Below, one piece after another: positions 54,667 to 64,000 of a DNA stretch of 64,000 bases. Position numbers and translations under genes: made by a program. Source of the stretch: Dipteris shenzhenensis (Eukaryota > Polypodiophyta > Polypodiopsida > Gleicheniales); the NCBI GenBank assembly GCA_047967505.1, contig CM106538.1; one strand, 5' to 3'. The number at the start of each line of letters is the position of its first letter. The first letter of the stretch is position 1. The notes under the pieces are model-generated. The model was given only the letters and a program-made list of their open reading frames with translations, searched no databases and was not told where the DNA came from.

Positions 54667-56155
54667 ATCAGATAAGGAAAGTTCCTGACTCCCTGTAAGT
54701 CAAAAAAGACTGAATAAAATTCTGATTTCTCAGAAAAAACCTGCTCTATCAAGAGCCAGGAGCACTCACAATAGTGCTGTTTTTACTGTCAAAAAATCTG
54801 CAGCAAAACAGAAAATTCCCTCCAGTTACTGTACCTTCTGACACACTGTACCGTGCTCAAATAGGCATAAAAACAGTAATTTCAGAATGCTGCAGCTGCT
54901 CCACAAGTGCTTTAACAGTGCATCATCAGCTGACAAAGCACAAAACACTGCTGTCCTGATCACTTCTCCCACCTCAGATGAGGTATTGCACTGATTTAAT
55001 ATGCATAAACCACTTGGCATACACTGTTTTGTTCACTGAAAAAAAAGCTCCAGACACTTCAGCCTGTCACAAACCTGCAACAGAAAAATGGGATAAATCC
55101 CAAGCAATCACCCTTCTGCCAAGGGATAAAAGGCATCTGAAGATCTCTGACAGTAACCCAAGTGCTCTCAAGCAAAATCTGGGCAAAAGCCCCTTGATTT
55201 GACACCTGTACCAAGTGAAAAACAACCTCAACAATGAGGGATAAGGCATACAATGTGCAAATCTCTCTGACAAAATCAACTGACAGTGTAATGCATATAC
55301 TGCCCTGTGTAGAAGTGACATACACAGATCCCAACGTACAAACACTCAATGAGGAACCTTTTGAGCACTGTCAACGATGGATAGTTAGGGACCGAGTAAA
55401 CTCGATGCGCCCTGGCCAAGCGTGGCTCAACTGAGGTTCTCTGAGTGTTGCACAAGAAATGTGACCTGCAAGAAAATGTCACCTCCACACTGCGGAAATC
55501 GAGACAAATGTGTGTACTCTGGCACCACACTACCTCAAGGCATACAAAGCATCAACTGCCGGGCAAAAGCCCTATGATCTGCTCACCCGTAAACTGAGAT
55601 TCAAACCCAGTAAAAGCATATATCCTCTGTCAAATGCATAAATTCCGATATCTGTGCACAAGTTTTCCTCCAAACAGGAGGGAAATAAAAGAAAAGTACT
55701 TGCTGTACTTCACGCAATACAATGCACCTCGGGAAACTTCCAAGTCTCCTCGCTGTACCTGCTGTACTTTTCTCGAAATTTGAGATTTTCTTCTTCTTCC
55801 TCCTCGAATGCTTCCTAGGCTTGCGTGCCTAGATGCCTGACGCTGCTCCCAACTCCCTGTCGCAGTTCGTACGACGGTCCGTACGGTACGGTCGACAGTA
55901 CGGTGTTCGTACGGCTGTACGGACGGCCGTACGTCCGTACACAACTGTACGGCTGCTTGCGCCCACGCGTGCGCTGCCTGCGCTACCTCTCGTCGCCCCG
56001 CGTTGCTGTCCCGCGCCGCCCTGCCCTGCTCACAGACCCGCTGCAGCCCATGCGCGCTGCCCTGCTCACCCGCGTGGGCTGCCGGTGCGCTGCCTCGATC
56101 TGCTGCCCGGGCTGAGGATAGGTAGAGGTAGAGGGGGAAGAGAGAAGAGAGGCTG
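54667..56155 (-). other. leader of the Copia element
   Basis: Noncoding sequence between the primer-binding site and gag, unusually long for a Copia element. It contains CTGCAG-type words and, at 55865-55950, a dense cluster of GTACGG motifs. The frame at 55630-56229 crosses the LTR boundary and is not a gene. Confidence 0.55.
55865..55950. repeat. GTACGG motif cluster in the Copia leader
   Basis: About ten GTACGG/CCGTAC words in 86 bp, including CCGTACGGTACGG and GGCCGTACGTCCGTAC. It is locally rich in the palindrome CGTACG. Confidence 0.9.
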
Positions 56156-56167
56156 GCTCTGATACCA
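56156..56167 (-). promoter_or_regulatory. primer-binding site complementary to initiator Met tRNA
   Basis: TGGTATCAGAGC on minus, the standard plant Copia primer site, two bases after the LTR end. Confidence 0.9.
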
Positions 56168-56169
56168 GT

Positions 56170-56372
56170 TGAAGGGGAAGGTAAGGTGAAGAAGAACAAC
56201 AGGGAGAGAGAGAGAGAGAGGAGTGACACTCAAGATGCGGGTGTGAAGTGATGAGCCACACCACAAACTCTTAAGTTTTATTAGGATTAGGTTTTTACCC
56301 TATGACTGTCTTAAGACAGTCATAGGTGTCATATCTTTAATAAAGGGGTGGCAATGTGCCTTTACCCCAACA
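56170..56372 (-). repeat. 5' LTR of the Copia element, about 203 bp
   Basis: Begins TGTTGGGGTAAAGG and ends CCCCTTCA next to the primer site, giving TG...CA termini. It contains a perfect 28-bp palindrome (56299-56326) and a CTCTCT run. The matching 3' LTR is not in the window. Confidence 0.78.
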
Positions 56373-56456
56373 CACACATCCTCATGGCAGGCCTCCATCA
56401 CTTTTTTTGCTTCTCATGTTCCAATCACTCTGCGTAAAATCATATCTTTGCCTATC

Positions 56457-58080
56457 TTATACCCCTAACAGTGTATAAGGCTTGGCCTTTTCTGACTTCT
56501 TCCTTTGCTCATTCTTTGGCATATCCTCAGGGAACTTCCCCTCTTGCAGATAATTATATACATCCTGCAAATCTTCCAACCATGTTTCCAGGAGTATAGC
56601 ATTCACTACTACTAATTTAATTGCCTCTTGGGCTAACGCATCAGCCCGCATATTCTGCTGCCTTGTAATGTGGAGGAATGAACTCGCTTTTAGCTGTTTA
56701 CATAGCTGCTTTGCCTCCTCCTGTAAAGGCTTGAATGTTTCATTCCGCACCTGCCATATTCCCTGCATTTGGGATATTACCAAGAGAGAATCCCGCCACA
56801 CAGACAGCCCTTGAATTCCCATTTGCTGACTGTATTTTAGACCAATTAGGGCTGCATACTCAGCCTCATCGTTTGAATTCACGCAGCCAATTTCTCTCCC
56901 TTGTGCTACAATCTCCTGCCCCTTGGGATCACATATACAAATCCCAACACTTCATCTTCCTGTACTTCTTTGAAAATATCCATCAAAGTATAAAGTATGC
57001 ACTGGCTGTATCACTTCTTGACCTTGCCATGTGGGCTGTACAACCTGTTCCTTTATGTTCCCTTTGACCTGATTCTCGATTTCCTCTGCTACTTCTTTCC
57101 CTTAGTACTACCATTCTGCATTGGTGTGAATGCTCGTTTAGTAGCTCCACCCTTACAGCTCATTTGTACCAGGATTTTCAGTCTCATAGACCCATCAGTC
57201 TTCCGAAGACTTTAATAAACTTTCTTTCTTTATTTCTTTCTCCCTGTGATTATATCTGCAAGGGTAGCATGGGTAGGATGCTCTGTCCTAAAGGAGAATT
57301 GAAATTCCTGCAACTCAGCTAGCCACTTTACAAACCTCCCAGCAGGATTTGGATTTTGGCAAGATATGGCATAATTACCGAATCTGCCAAAAAGATAAAG
57401 GGTTTGGGCAGCAAATAGGACCTGAATTTACGTACTACATCATAGACAGCCCTTGTTTTTCTATCTCAGAATGCCTCCTCTCAGCATCCATTAAATGGCA
57501 GCTTGCATAATAGATGGGGTGCATGTAACCCTTTTCTCCTGTCTGCAGTAAAATGGTGGCTACTGCATCTTCCGTCACACTAAATCCTTTCCCCAATCAG
57601 GAGGCATATGAACTGACCCTCTTTTTAGCATTTGCTTCACTCCCTCGAATGCTTCTTGGGCCTGGTCTGTCTACATAAATTCAATCTTCTTCTTTGCCAA
57701 CTGATGCAAAGGATAAAGCTTCTGTGCCAACTCCCATAAGAACCTCCAATAATATGTGACTTTCCGCACAAAAGTCTTCAATTGACGGGCTGTTCTTAGC
57801 ACCCGCAGATCCTCTATGGCAAAAACCTTTTCAGGATCCTCTCAATCCCCTTTTGTGAAACATGTCCGAGCAACTTCACCTTATCCTTTGCAATATGGCA
57901 CTTGAGAGGATTTAGATTGCCTCGAGCATCATTTATTCTTTGAAGTGCCAAACGAGTCTTTTCCATATGCTCTGCTTTAGAGCAATAGATGCAAAAGTCA
58001 TCTATAAAGACGTATGAATTTGCTTAAATAGGGCTCAAACACCTCATTCATAAAGTTCTGAAAGGTAGTCTCCTCTCTTT
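56457..58080 (-). pseudogene. Ty3/Gypsy reverse transcriptase and RNase H remnant
   Basis: Several frames on minus together show the end of Gypsy RT: LKTFVRKVTYYWRFLWELAQ, then LYPLHQLAKKKIEFM, QAQEAFEGVKQMLKRGSVHM and HPIYYASCHLMDAERRHSEI, which is the connection/RNase H-like region. A final clean frame (56457-56882) reads NDEAEYAALIGLKYSQQMGI, QMQGIWQVRNETFKPLQEEA and ITRQQNMRADALAQEA, a plant Gypsy-type RNase H. Frameshifts and stops are frequent. It continues in the integrase remnant at 51077-51709, beyond the Copia insertion. Confidence 0.78.
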
Positions 58081-58089
58081 TTTGGCAAC

Positions 58090-58617
58090 CATTTGGTACT
58101 TGTCTATCCATGGCTGCCCACAAAGGACTACCAAAGTCTTATTCATCATAGATGCCCAATTTGGATTGAGGTGGTGGACTTGCCTTTGTATTGTAGACCT
58201 GCACTACCTTACTTGGCTGAAGCATTGGGAAAAGTGGTATGTCCCCCACATGCTCTTGGCAATGTGAATCGTTTGTGTGTCTTATGGGATACCGACAGAC
58301 CCACTCCATCCTATATGGCTCTGCATGTTGAAATGGAGGTATGCCATCCTAGCAAGTGTTCTTTAATTTGAAATGGAAAAAATTTACAAGGTCTTTTTTT
58401 GAATGTGGCGAATTTGTCCACATGTATTGTTCAAGCCCCCTCCTGCGCAGCTGCTCGCCCAAACGAGGCTTCTTTGCCAAAGCCGGCTCCAGTGCCACGC
58501 ACTCATGCCTCAAGCAAATGCATCACCCCATTCAGCGGTGGACAAAGGCAAGGCCAACATGGTGGTTAACTCTTCCACGATAGGAGATAAAATGCCAACT
58601 GAAGAGGAGGCTACTTA
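58090..58617 (+). pseudogene. LINE ORF1-like region
   Basis: The frame reads IWIEVVDLPLYCRPALPYLA followed by EALGKVVCPP, the DUF4283/zinc-knuckle layout seen in plant L1 ORF1 proteins (Trp-Ile/Val-x-Val, then Leu-Pro-Leu-x-Tyr, then Ala-x-x-Leu-Gly-Lys). The part after it (TDRPTPSYMALHVEMEV) keeps the frame; then a shift leads to a Pro/Ala-rich tail. These RNA-binding proteins package the element RNA. Confidence 0.6.
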
Positions 58618-58934
58618 ATCGGATTGGCAGACCCCCAAAAAAGTTTTCCACCCAAGGACAGTAGCGAATAGAAATTGGACTGAAATGCATCTTCTTCCAA
58701 GGACAATTTGGTAGTTGATGGATTTGGGGTAGGCAAGCTTTGGTCTAGAGTTGTTCGAACTGATTCGTTTTGTTTACCGCTTGTGACAGCTATGCCTTTT
58801 GATAATCAAGTCTCTTCTCCTGCTTCTGTTTCCAGTGAGGATCATGGAATTACATACCAAGACTATGCTAGCCCACAGCAGCTTGGTGCGGCCATGCAGC
58901 AATAATGTTGGGGTTATGAGACATCCACTTACTT

Positions 58935-59790
58935 GTACATATGTACATACAGCTCAAATGTCTTACATATAATGTTCAGGGCCTCTACAACATAAATAAA
59001 TGGAGGCTTCTTTGGGATTACATCACCGTTCATAAGATGCATATTGCCTATTTGCAAGAGCATAATCAACACTCTTTTGTGGGCCGTGAAGGTTTCTTTG
59101 CGGGATTCCACATCTTTTTTGCTGGTCGTACTTCTTATTGAGGGGTTGCCATGCTGGTCTATTACGATTTGCAGCCACACTTGATTTATAATGATCCACA
59201 TGGTCGTTTTCTTGTTGTCAAATGCACTTTGAATGGGGTTACTTATGAATTTGCCTCGCTTTATGCCTCTTCTACACCTACAGTGCCGGCTGAAATGTGG
59301 CGTAGCTTGGCTGAGTATCCATAGGGGGCTAATACATTCATATGTGGAGATTGTAACAATTCTCTTGGCATTCATGACAGTAGTACTCATCATTCTCATA
59401 TGATGCAAAGGGAAAAGGATGCCTGGACACATTTGTCTAACTCTTTGCGTTCATGCGATTTATAGCAGCATCTCATGTCGGATACGGCTCGCTTGGATCG
59501 ATGGTACATGCTCCATGAGGCACAGTTTGTGACATGCAGTTGGATTATATGATGCGTTTATTTGATCACTTTCCGCTCTATATGACCTTGAATTTCGGTC
59601 TTCCAATGATTGATGGGCAGTCGCATCACAAAAAAATTCTATTGGTCAATAATTCTTATATGAAGCACCACACCTTTCAGGTGATGGTCAAGGCTCTCAT
59701 TCGTCGAGTCCTTTTGCAAACTACTGTTATTGCGGATTGGGCATGGGACTATTTTGCTAGGGGCATGTAGGATCTTATCAAAGAATATGG
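58935..59790 (+). pseudogene. LINE AP-type endonuclease domain
   Basis: The frame starts LKCLTYNVQGLYNINKW and IAYLQEHNQ, the beginning of an exonuclease-endonuclease-phosphatase domain (Asn for metal binding, then Gln-Glu). After a TGA at 59139-59141 the frame goes on GVAMLVYYDLQPHL, FLVVKCTLNGVTYEFASLYA and, after TAG, NTFICGDCNNSLG, where the family has Gly-Asp-Phe-Asn. It cuts the target DNA to prime insertion. This copy is broken. Confidence 0.72.
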
Positions 59791-60399
59791 AAAATGTTAT
59801 TTAGGTGACCTGCGTCACAAAGTGATGCATGGAAAGGCCTTAATTCTGCATCTTACTCCTCTGGCGCAGCAATGCCAACTGTCCATGGAAGCCAATCTGC
59901 TTTTCAAGGAGCTCTTCAATGCTTGGCTGAAAATGATCATTGCAAACTGAGAACATGGCAGCTGCATTCTCGCCAAAAATCCATGCAAGACATAGGCTGC
60001 TCATCAAAGGTTTTCTTCAAAAGTATTCATACTTTCGTCGCATGAATTCTTTACATCGGGTGCTGTGTCCAAATGACTCGTTGACGATAAAATAGGCATC
60101 AGCTCGATGATGTAGTGCATACATACTTTTCGGATATGTTTTCAGCCCTTCCTTCTATGTCACATGCAGAGATTGATGCTCTAATTGTTTTTCTTAGCCA
60201 TGTTCAACCAATCCTCTGTCAGGAGGATGTAAATAAGTTGGAGATGTCTTTACAGATGTAGAATTGAAAGCAGCTTTATCCAAGTTGGGGCGCTCTAAAT
60301 CCCCAGGTTGGGTTGGCCTTACAGTTGAATTTTTGCTGAATTTTGGGATCAACTCAGCCCTGTTCTTTTGCATATGATCTATAATGCTTGGTGCTCTAG

Positions 60400-62090
60400 C
60401 TCTTTGCCTTCACTATGAAAAAAAGGGCTGCTGCGTTTGACCAAAAAAACGATTGTGTCAATATCTCTCAGATTGGAGGCCTGATGCTTGTCATTTATAA
60501 GTTGGTCTCTAAAATGTTGGTTATGCGAATATCTCATTTTCTATTTATGGGTTTGCACCTTGCTCAATATGGATTCATGCCTCGTAGGCAAATCATGGAC
60601 AATATTGCAAATGCCTACATAGGCATTGAATATGCCAAATACACTCAGCAGGATGTTTTGATTATGCATATTGATATTGAAAAAGCCTTTGACACGGTCA
60701 GATGGGATTTTATTGCCAATGTCATGCAACAGTTGGGCTTTGGTCCCAGAACGCAAAACGAGGTTTATTGGTTTTGTGAGGATGCCACGACCTCTTACCT
60801 TTTATCTGAAGCTCTTTCTTCTTCTTGGACTTTGTGTCGTTCTGTTCAGCAAGGCTGTCCCTTGGTGCCCTGATTTTTGCAATTGCTACACATCCACTAT
60901 TGATGCATATAGAAGCCTTGGTTTCACAGCACTCTTTGCTTATTGAATTTCCTAGAGGCACTCCTTTTGTAAGCCAAGCTAATGCTGATGACTCCTTCTA
61001 CGGAACTCGGAGGATGATGTTAGGCGTCTCATGCAAGCCTTGAATTTATTTGCCCTTACAAGTGGGCTGAAAGTAAATTTCAGCAAATCAAAACTTTTGC
61101 TGCGTGATTGTGATTACATCGTCGGTTTTGGCCCAATCTCTTGCTTCCTCCTGATCATTTGGGTTATCCTATTGGTTGGCACATCTCTTTGCCACAAGAG
61201 AGACTTGGGTGTTACAAAAGCTGTTTCATAGGCTAGATACTAAAAATAATCAACTTGGCCACTGCACGTACGTCTTCGGATTGTACCGATTGTTCTCATG
61301 GCTTATGTTCAGTTCTATTTACCGCTCATTCCTTAGTCTGCTTTGTATATTCAAAAATTTATCACTATAGTTATGGAATGCCTTTGGTGCACCCAGACAT
61401 GACCGCAAGGCGCTTAGTCTCCTTAAATTCAACTATGTTTTCGCCCCGGATGCATGGGGGCCTAAACATTCTCAATATTCACATTCACATGTTGAATTAT
61501 ACTTTCCTATATGGTTACCTCTATCCGCACAGATGCTTTTGGCCACTGGATTCCGGCTATTGCAAATGTTATTTTCAGTCATTTACAAGGTCAGATTCCT
61601 GGCTGTCTTTTCTCTACTCATCTCATAAATGATTGGCAGCAACTTTTAGATCATTTGCATTGGTCGGGTAGCCCTACGGATCCTACTAACACCCTCCTTT
61701 TGCAGAGTATACACTAGAGCCAGGTGTTCGCTTCTCCTTTGGCACATCTTGAGCAACGAAAAGTGTATTTTTTGCACCGCTGGGATTTCAGAGTGGATGA
61801 TGTGGTGGATGGTCAAGATTCCGCCCTCTCTTTTCCACATTCCAAGAGACAATTTTGCTTGGGTTTACATCACAGGCCTATTTGACATACTCTCTCTAAT
61901 ATGTTTAAACCTTTTTTGCTAGCCCCTTGACTATTTACTAGGCTTTGTGGTCGTTATATCATGCTCATAACATTCGACTAGATGAGCACTCTCGGTTGGA
62001 TATTTTTATTTCTTCCGTTCTTCCTTGCATCGATAGGCAGCTATGAATGGATATTTTTTTGAATGAATACTGCTTTTTACAACAAAAAGT
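60400..62090 (+). pseudogene. LINE reverse transcriptase and C-terminal region
   Basis: The 60415-60873 frame has VIYKLVSKMLVMRISHFL, AQYGFMPRRQIMDNIANAYI, MHIDIEKAFDTVRWDFIANV and SVQQGCPLVP, all RT palm and finger motifs. After a frameshift come LGALIFAIATHPLLMHIEAL and TPFVSQANADDSFYG. Here the catalytic Tyr-Ala-Asp-Asp reads Asn-Ala-Asp-Asp (60978-60992). Thumb-like LTSGLKVNFSKSKLLL follows (61040-61100). Beyond 61250 only short pieces can be followed, ending near 62090. Stops and shifts make it inactive. Confidence 0.8.
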
Positions 62091-63119
62091 GTATGGGTGT
62101 GTGCGCGGGCGTGTGTGTATGTGTTCTACTATTTCCGCATGTCACTCAGGCAATCCTTTTATGATTGCATGTCTATTTGTCAGATAGATTACACTGTTTA
62201 CTTGTCTTACAATGAAATTTTCTGATTTTGTATTTTGCTACTCTCCACTTTGGGAGCACCCTCTTGTAATATAAAAGTACACGGTGATAAGACAAAATCT
62301 GTATCAAGTTTTTTAGCACTGTATATAGCTGTGGGTAGGCACATAGTTGTACACATCTAGGGTAGGTGTGGGCTTTTGGCATTTGTGGATTTTTCTTTCA
62401 CAAGCATGATGGACTGATGTATATTTTTTTGAGATAATAAAGTAGGTTTTGCAGGGACTTCATGGGAAATGATGAAATGCAATGTGGTTGTACCATACTT
62501 CCAAAGCAAGGGTGTCCAGTGTGTGGTCAAATGGAATGTTTTTAGGGTCATGTAAAGTCAAATCATGAAGGGTTTTTTTATGTTTTCCTGAGTCAATGTG
62601 CACTTGCATGTTACAGGAATTTGATATGTTATGGTGTCCATGTCAAGGGGCTTTTCATGTGTGCACGGGGGTGCATGCAAGCTTTTATGTGCATGCTAAT
62701 GTGTGTGGGAATTGTGTGACTAAAGGTCCAAAATGTGCATTTAACGTGATTTGGGGGAAATGTCTTGAGAGTGGTAAAATGTCACTGATGAGGTGGCAAA
62801 TTAGGCTGAGGTGGCTGGACTGATTAGGAAGGCATCTTGCTCATGCAAAGGTGGCTACGTGATGGATGAAGGGATGCTTCTAATCGACGAGCTGGACGTA
62901 GATGAAGGTGACAGCTTGCAGGAGAATTCGAGAAGGAGATCGTGGGCACACGGAGGATGATCACGTAAAGAATGAGAGGGTGTGGCCATGGTGAGCAAAA
63001 GAGAGCTTGATGACGGTAGAGGCGTCGCCATAGAAGAAGCAGGAGGACCTTGGAAGAGAAGGGAGCTTCATGAGCTCTGAGAACAAGGGTAGCCTTGCAT
63101 CGGGTGACGTGCGTGGGTT
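62091..63119. other. unassigned sequence
   Basis: TG-rich stretch at 62091-62125. A 147-codon minus frame (62824-63267) has no motif and is not supported as a gene. Confidence 0.35.
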
Positions 63120-63545
63120 GAGGGCTGGAAAGAGCTGTACGGGCTTTGTACAAGCTGATGCAAGGGATCGTGTACGGGAGGAGCAATTGAATGCCAGCTA
63201 ATGCTGCTGATATAGCGACGTACAGACGGACATTAAATTCTACGTACGGGCTGGTACGAAATCTCAAGCGTGGGCTTGTACAGGCTGCAGTACGAGTTTG
63301 TACGGGCCTTAATTGCTGATTGGTACGGGCTGGTAGTATGGTGCCTTGATTGCAGGCTGTACGGGCACGTACGGGTCATTAAAGATGTCTTCTACGAGCT
63401 GTACGGAGGATGGTCGTCATTAAATGCAAGCTGTACGGACTACTGTGCATGGTTGTACCGGGTGTAAGTACCTGCTGTCGTACGTATGATTGTACGGCTG
63501 CTTGTACGGTGAACGTACCTGCAGGTTTACATATGATTGTACCCG
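63120..63545. repeat. GTACGG motif cluster
   Basis: More than ten GTACGG or GTACGGG words, with CGTACGG and TTGTACGGCTGCTTG, spread over 425 bp. The last string also occurs, as TGTACGGCTGCTTG, in the Copia leader cluster at about 55943. Function unknown. Confidence 0.85.
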
Positions 63546-64000
63546 CTAGTTCTTTTGGACAGATTGTGGGCACGAGGGTCATAGGCTGGCCGTTGCCTCA
63601 AGTTGTGTACTCATGGTTGGGCAGTGTTAAATGCTAACTACCTGGGAGTGAGCAAAGCAATAATTACATAAGAATGCACACAGAGGTTATGCTTGGGGGT
63701 CTTGCTGGCCATTGAGCAGTGGGCTGTGGGTTCATAGTATTCTGAGGCTGACTGTTTTCTGAGCTTTTTTGGGGGAAGTTCAGTTCTAAGTTCAGTCTGT
63801 TTCAGGCTGTGTCTCTTTCAAAGAGTCTGTGTGTTCCTGTGTGTGTGTTCTAGTCAGATTGTGTGGGATATTAACTTGTTATTTTTGTGCTCTGGATATC
63901 TGCTCTGGAACTTGGTTCATAAGCTCATCATCTACGAGCCCACATTGCAGCTGATCCCTATGAAGTCTCACCTATCTGACGTGGTGAAGTACATAATTCC
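63546..64000. other. unassigned sequence at the window edge
   Basis: T- and G-rich sequence with repeated GTCTGTGTG-like words (63800-63860). It could be retrotransposon leader sequence, but no gene or LTR is recognised. Confidence 0.3.

Larger units (their letters stand above)
51710..56372 (-). mobile_element. Copia (Ty1-type) retrotransposon, 3'-truncated
   Basis: On minus: a 5' LTR (56372-56170), an initiator-Met primer-binding site (56167-56156), a leader of about 1.5 kb, and gag-pol (54666 to 51710) ending inside reverse transcriptase. RNase H and the 3' LTR are missing. The truncated end abuts Gypsy integrase, and Gypsy RT/RNase H lies on the other side in the same orientation, so the Copia sequence interrupts an older Gypsy copy. 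Confidence 0.85.
58090..62090 (+). mobile_element. decayed LINE (non-LTR retrotransposon)
   Basis: In order: an ORF1-like region, an endonuclease domain, reverse transcriptase and a C-terminal region, all on plus and all interrupted by stops or shifts. About 4 kb, near the full length of a plant L1-type element. The poly-A end was not located. Confidence 0.78.

Noticed and set aside
55630-56264. Long minus-strand open frames with Arg/Ser/Leu-rich translation
   Set aside because: They cross the Copia LTR, primer site and GTACGG cluster and have no domain. They are noncoding leader read as protein.
62824-63267. 147-codon minus frame near the right edge
   Set aside because: It runs into the GTACGG cluster and has no domain; composition is explained by the GC-rich opposite strand.

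Overview
The window is nuclear DNA of a land plant that is mostly mobile elements. It holds an L-gulonolactone-oxidase-like gene with a plant-type signal peptide and splice sites, a fragment of a PLS-type pentatricopeptide-repeat (PPR) gene, and plant-type CACTA, Helitron, Copia, Gypsy and LINE sequences. Low gene density, long compound microsatellites and heavily mutated elements would suit a large genome such as that of a fern or other seed-free plant. That placement is inference; no marker in the window fixes the species.

Layout. 14-1331 (minus): 5' part of an L-gulonolactone-oxidase-like gene, the only plausible ordinary host gene. 2602-7116 (minus): a decayed Helitron (Rep plus PIF1-type helicase). 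7164-8548: compound microsatellites. 8597-14781: a complete CACTA-type transposon with imperfect 30-bp terminal inverted repeats, a 3-bp target duplication (GTG), a dead tnp2-type transposase on minus and an apparently intact three-exon TNPA-like gene on plus. 14785-21140: unassigned sequence, short tandem repeats and a PPR pseudogene. 21147-21823: a gene fragment that recurs at 37.6 kb, and an array of about 57-bp units each carrying a hairpin. 22021-27430: a decayed multi-exon gene with a ParB-like N-terminal region, an acidic middle and a SET-like C-terminal region, which I cannot match to a known full-length family.

28571-36649 (minus): two related copies of a second Helitron/Helentron-like family, in which the Rep and helicase regions are followed by a GIY-YIG nuclease reading frame. 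The upper copy (B) carries the whole set. The lower copy (A) is an internal deletion derivative, and the tail of B sits inside A's Rep reading frame. 36921-38124: a 308-bp direct repeat bracketing the second copy of the recurring gene fragment. 38414-40369: two foldback elements. 40757-51000: a microsatellite, several tandem duplications and LINE debris. 51077-58080 (minus): Gypsy pol debris interrupted by a Copia element (LTR, initiator-Met primer site, long leader, 927-residue ORF) that stops inside reverse transcriptase and abuts Gypsy integrase. 58090-62090 (plus): a long decayed LINE. 62091-64000: no recognised gene, but a cluster of GTACGG motifs that is also seen in the Copia leader.

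How parts relate. In the CACTA element the two genes diverge from a short spacer filled with the same GCGTCTA motif as the element's ends, so a motif-binding TNPA-like protein could act at both ends and at the shared promoter. In the second Helitron family the GIY-YIG frame keeps the same position in both copies, so it looks like a stable module. Most nonsense codons in the dead reading frames are explained by C-to-T or G-to-A changes, as expected for methylated, silenced plant repeats.
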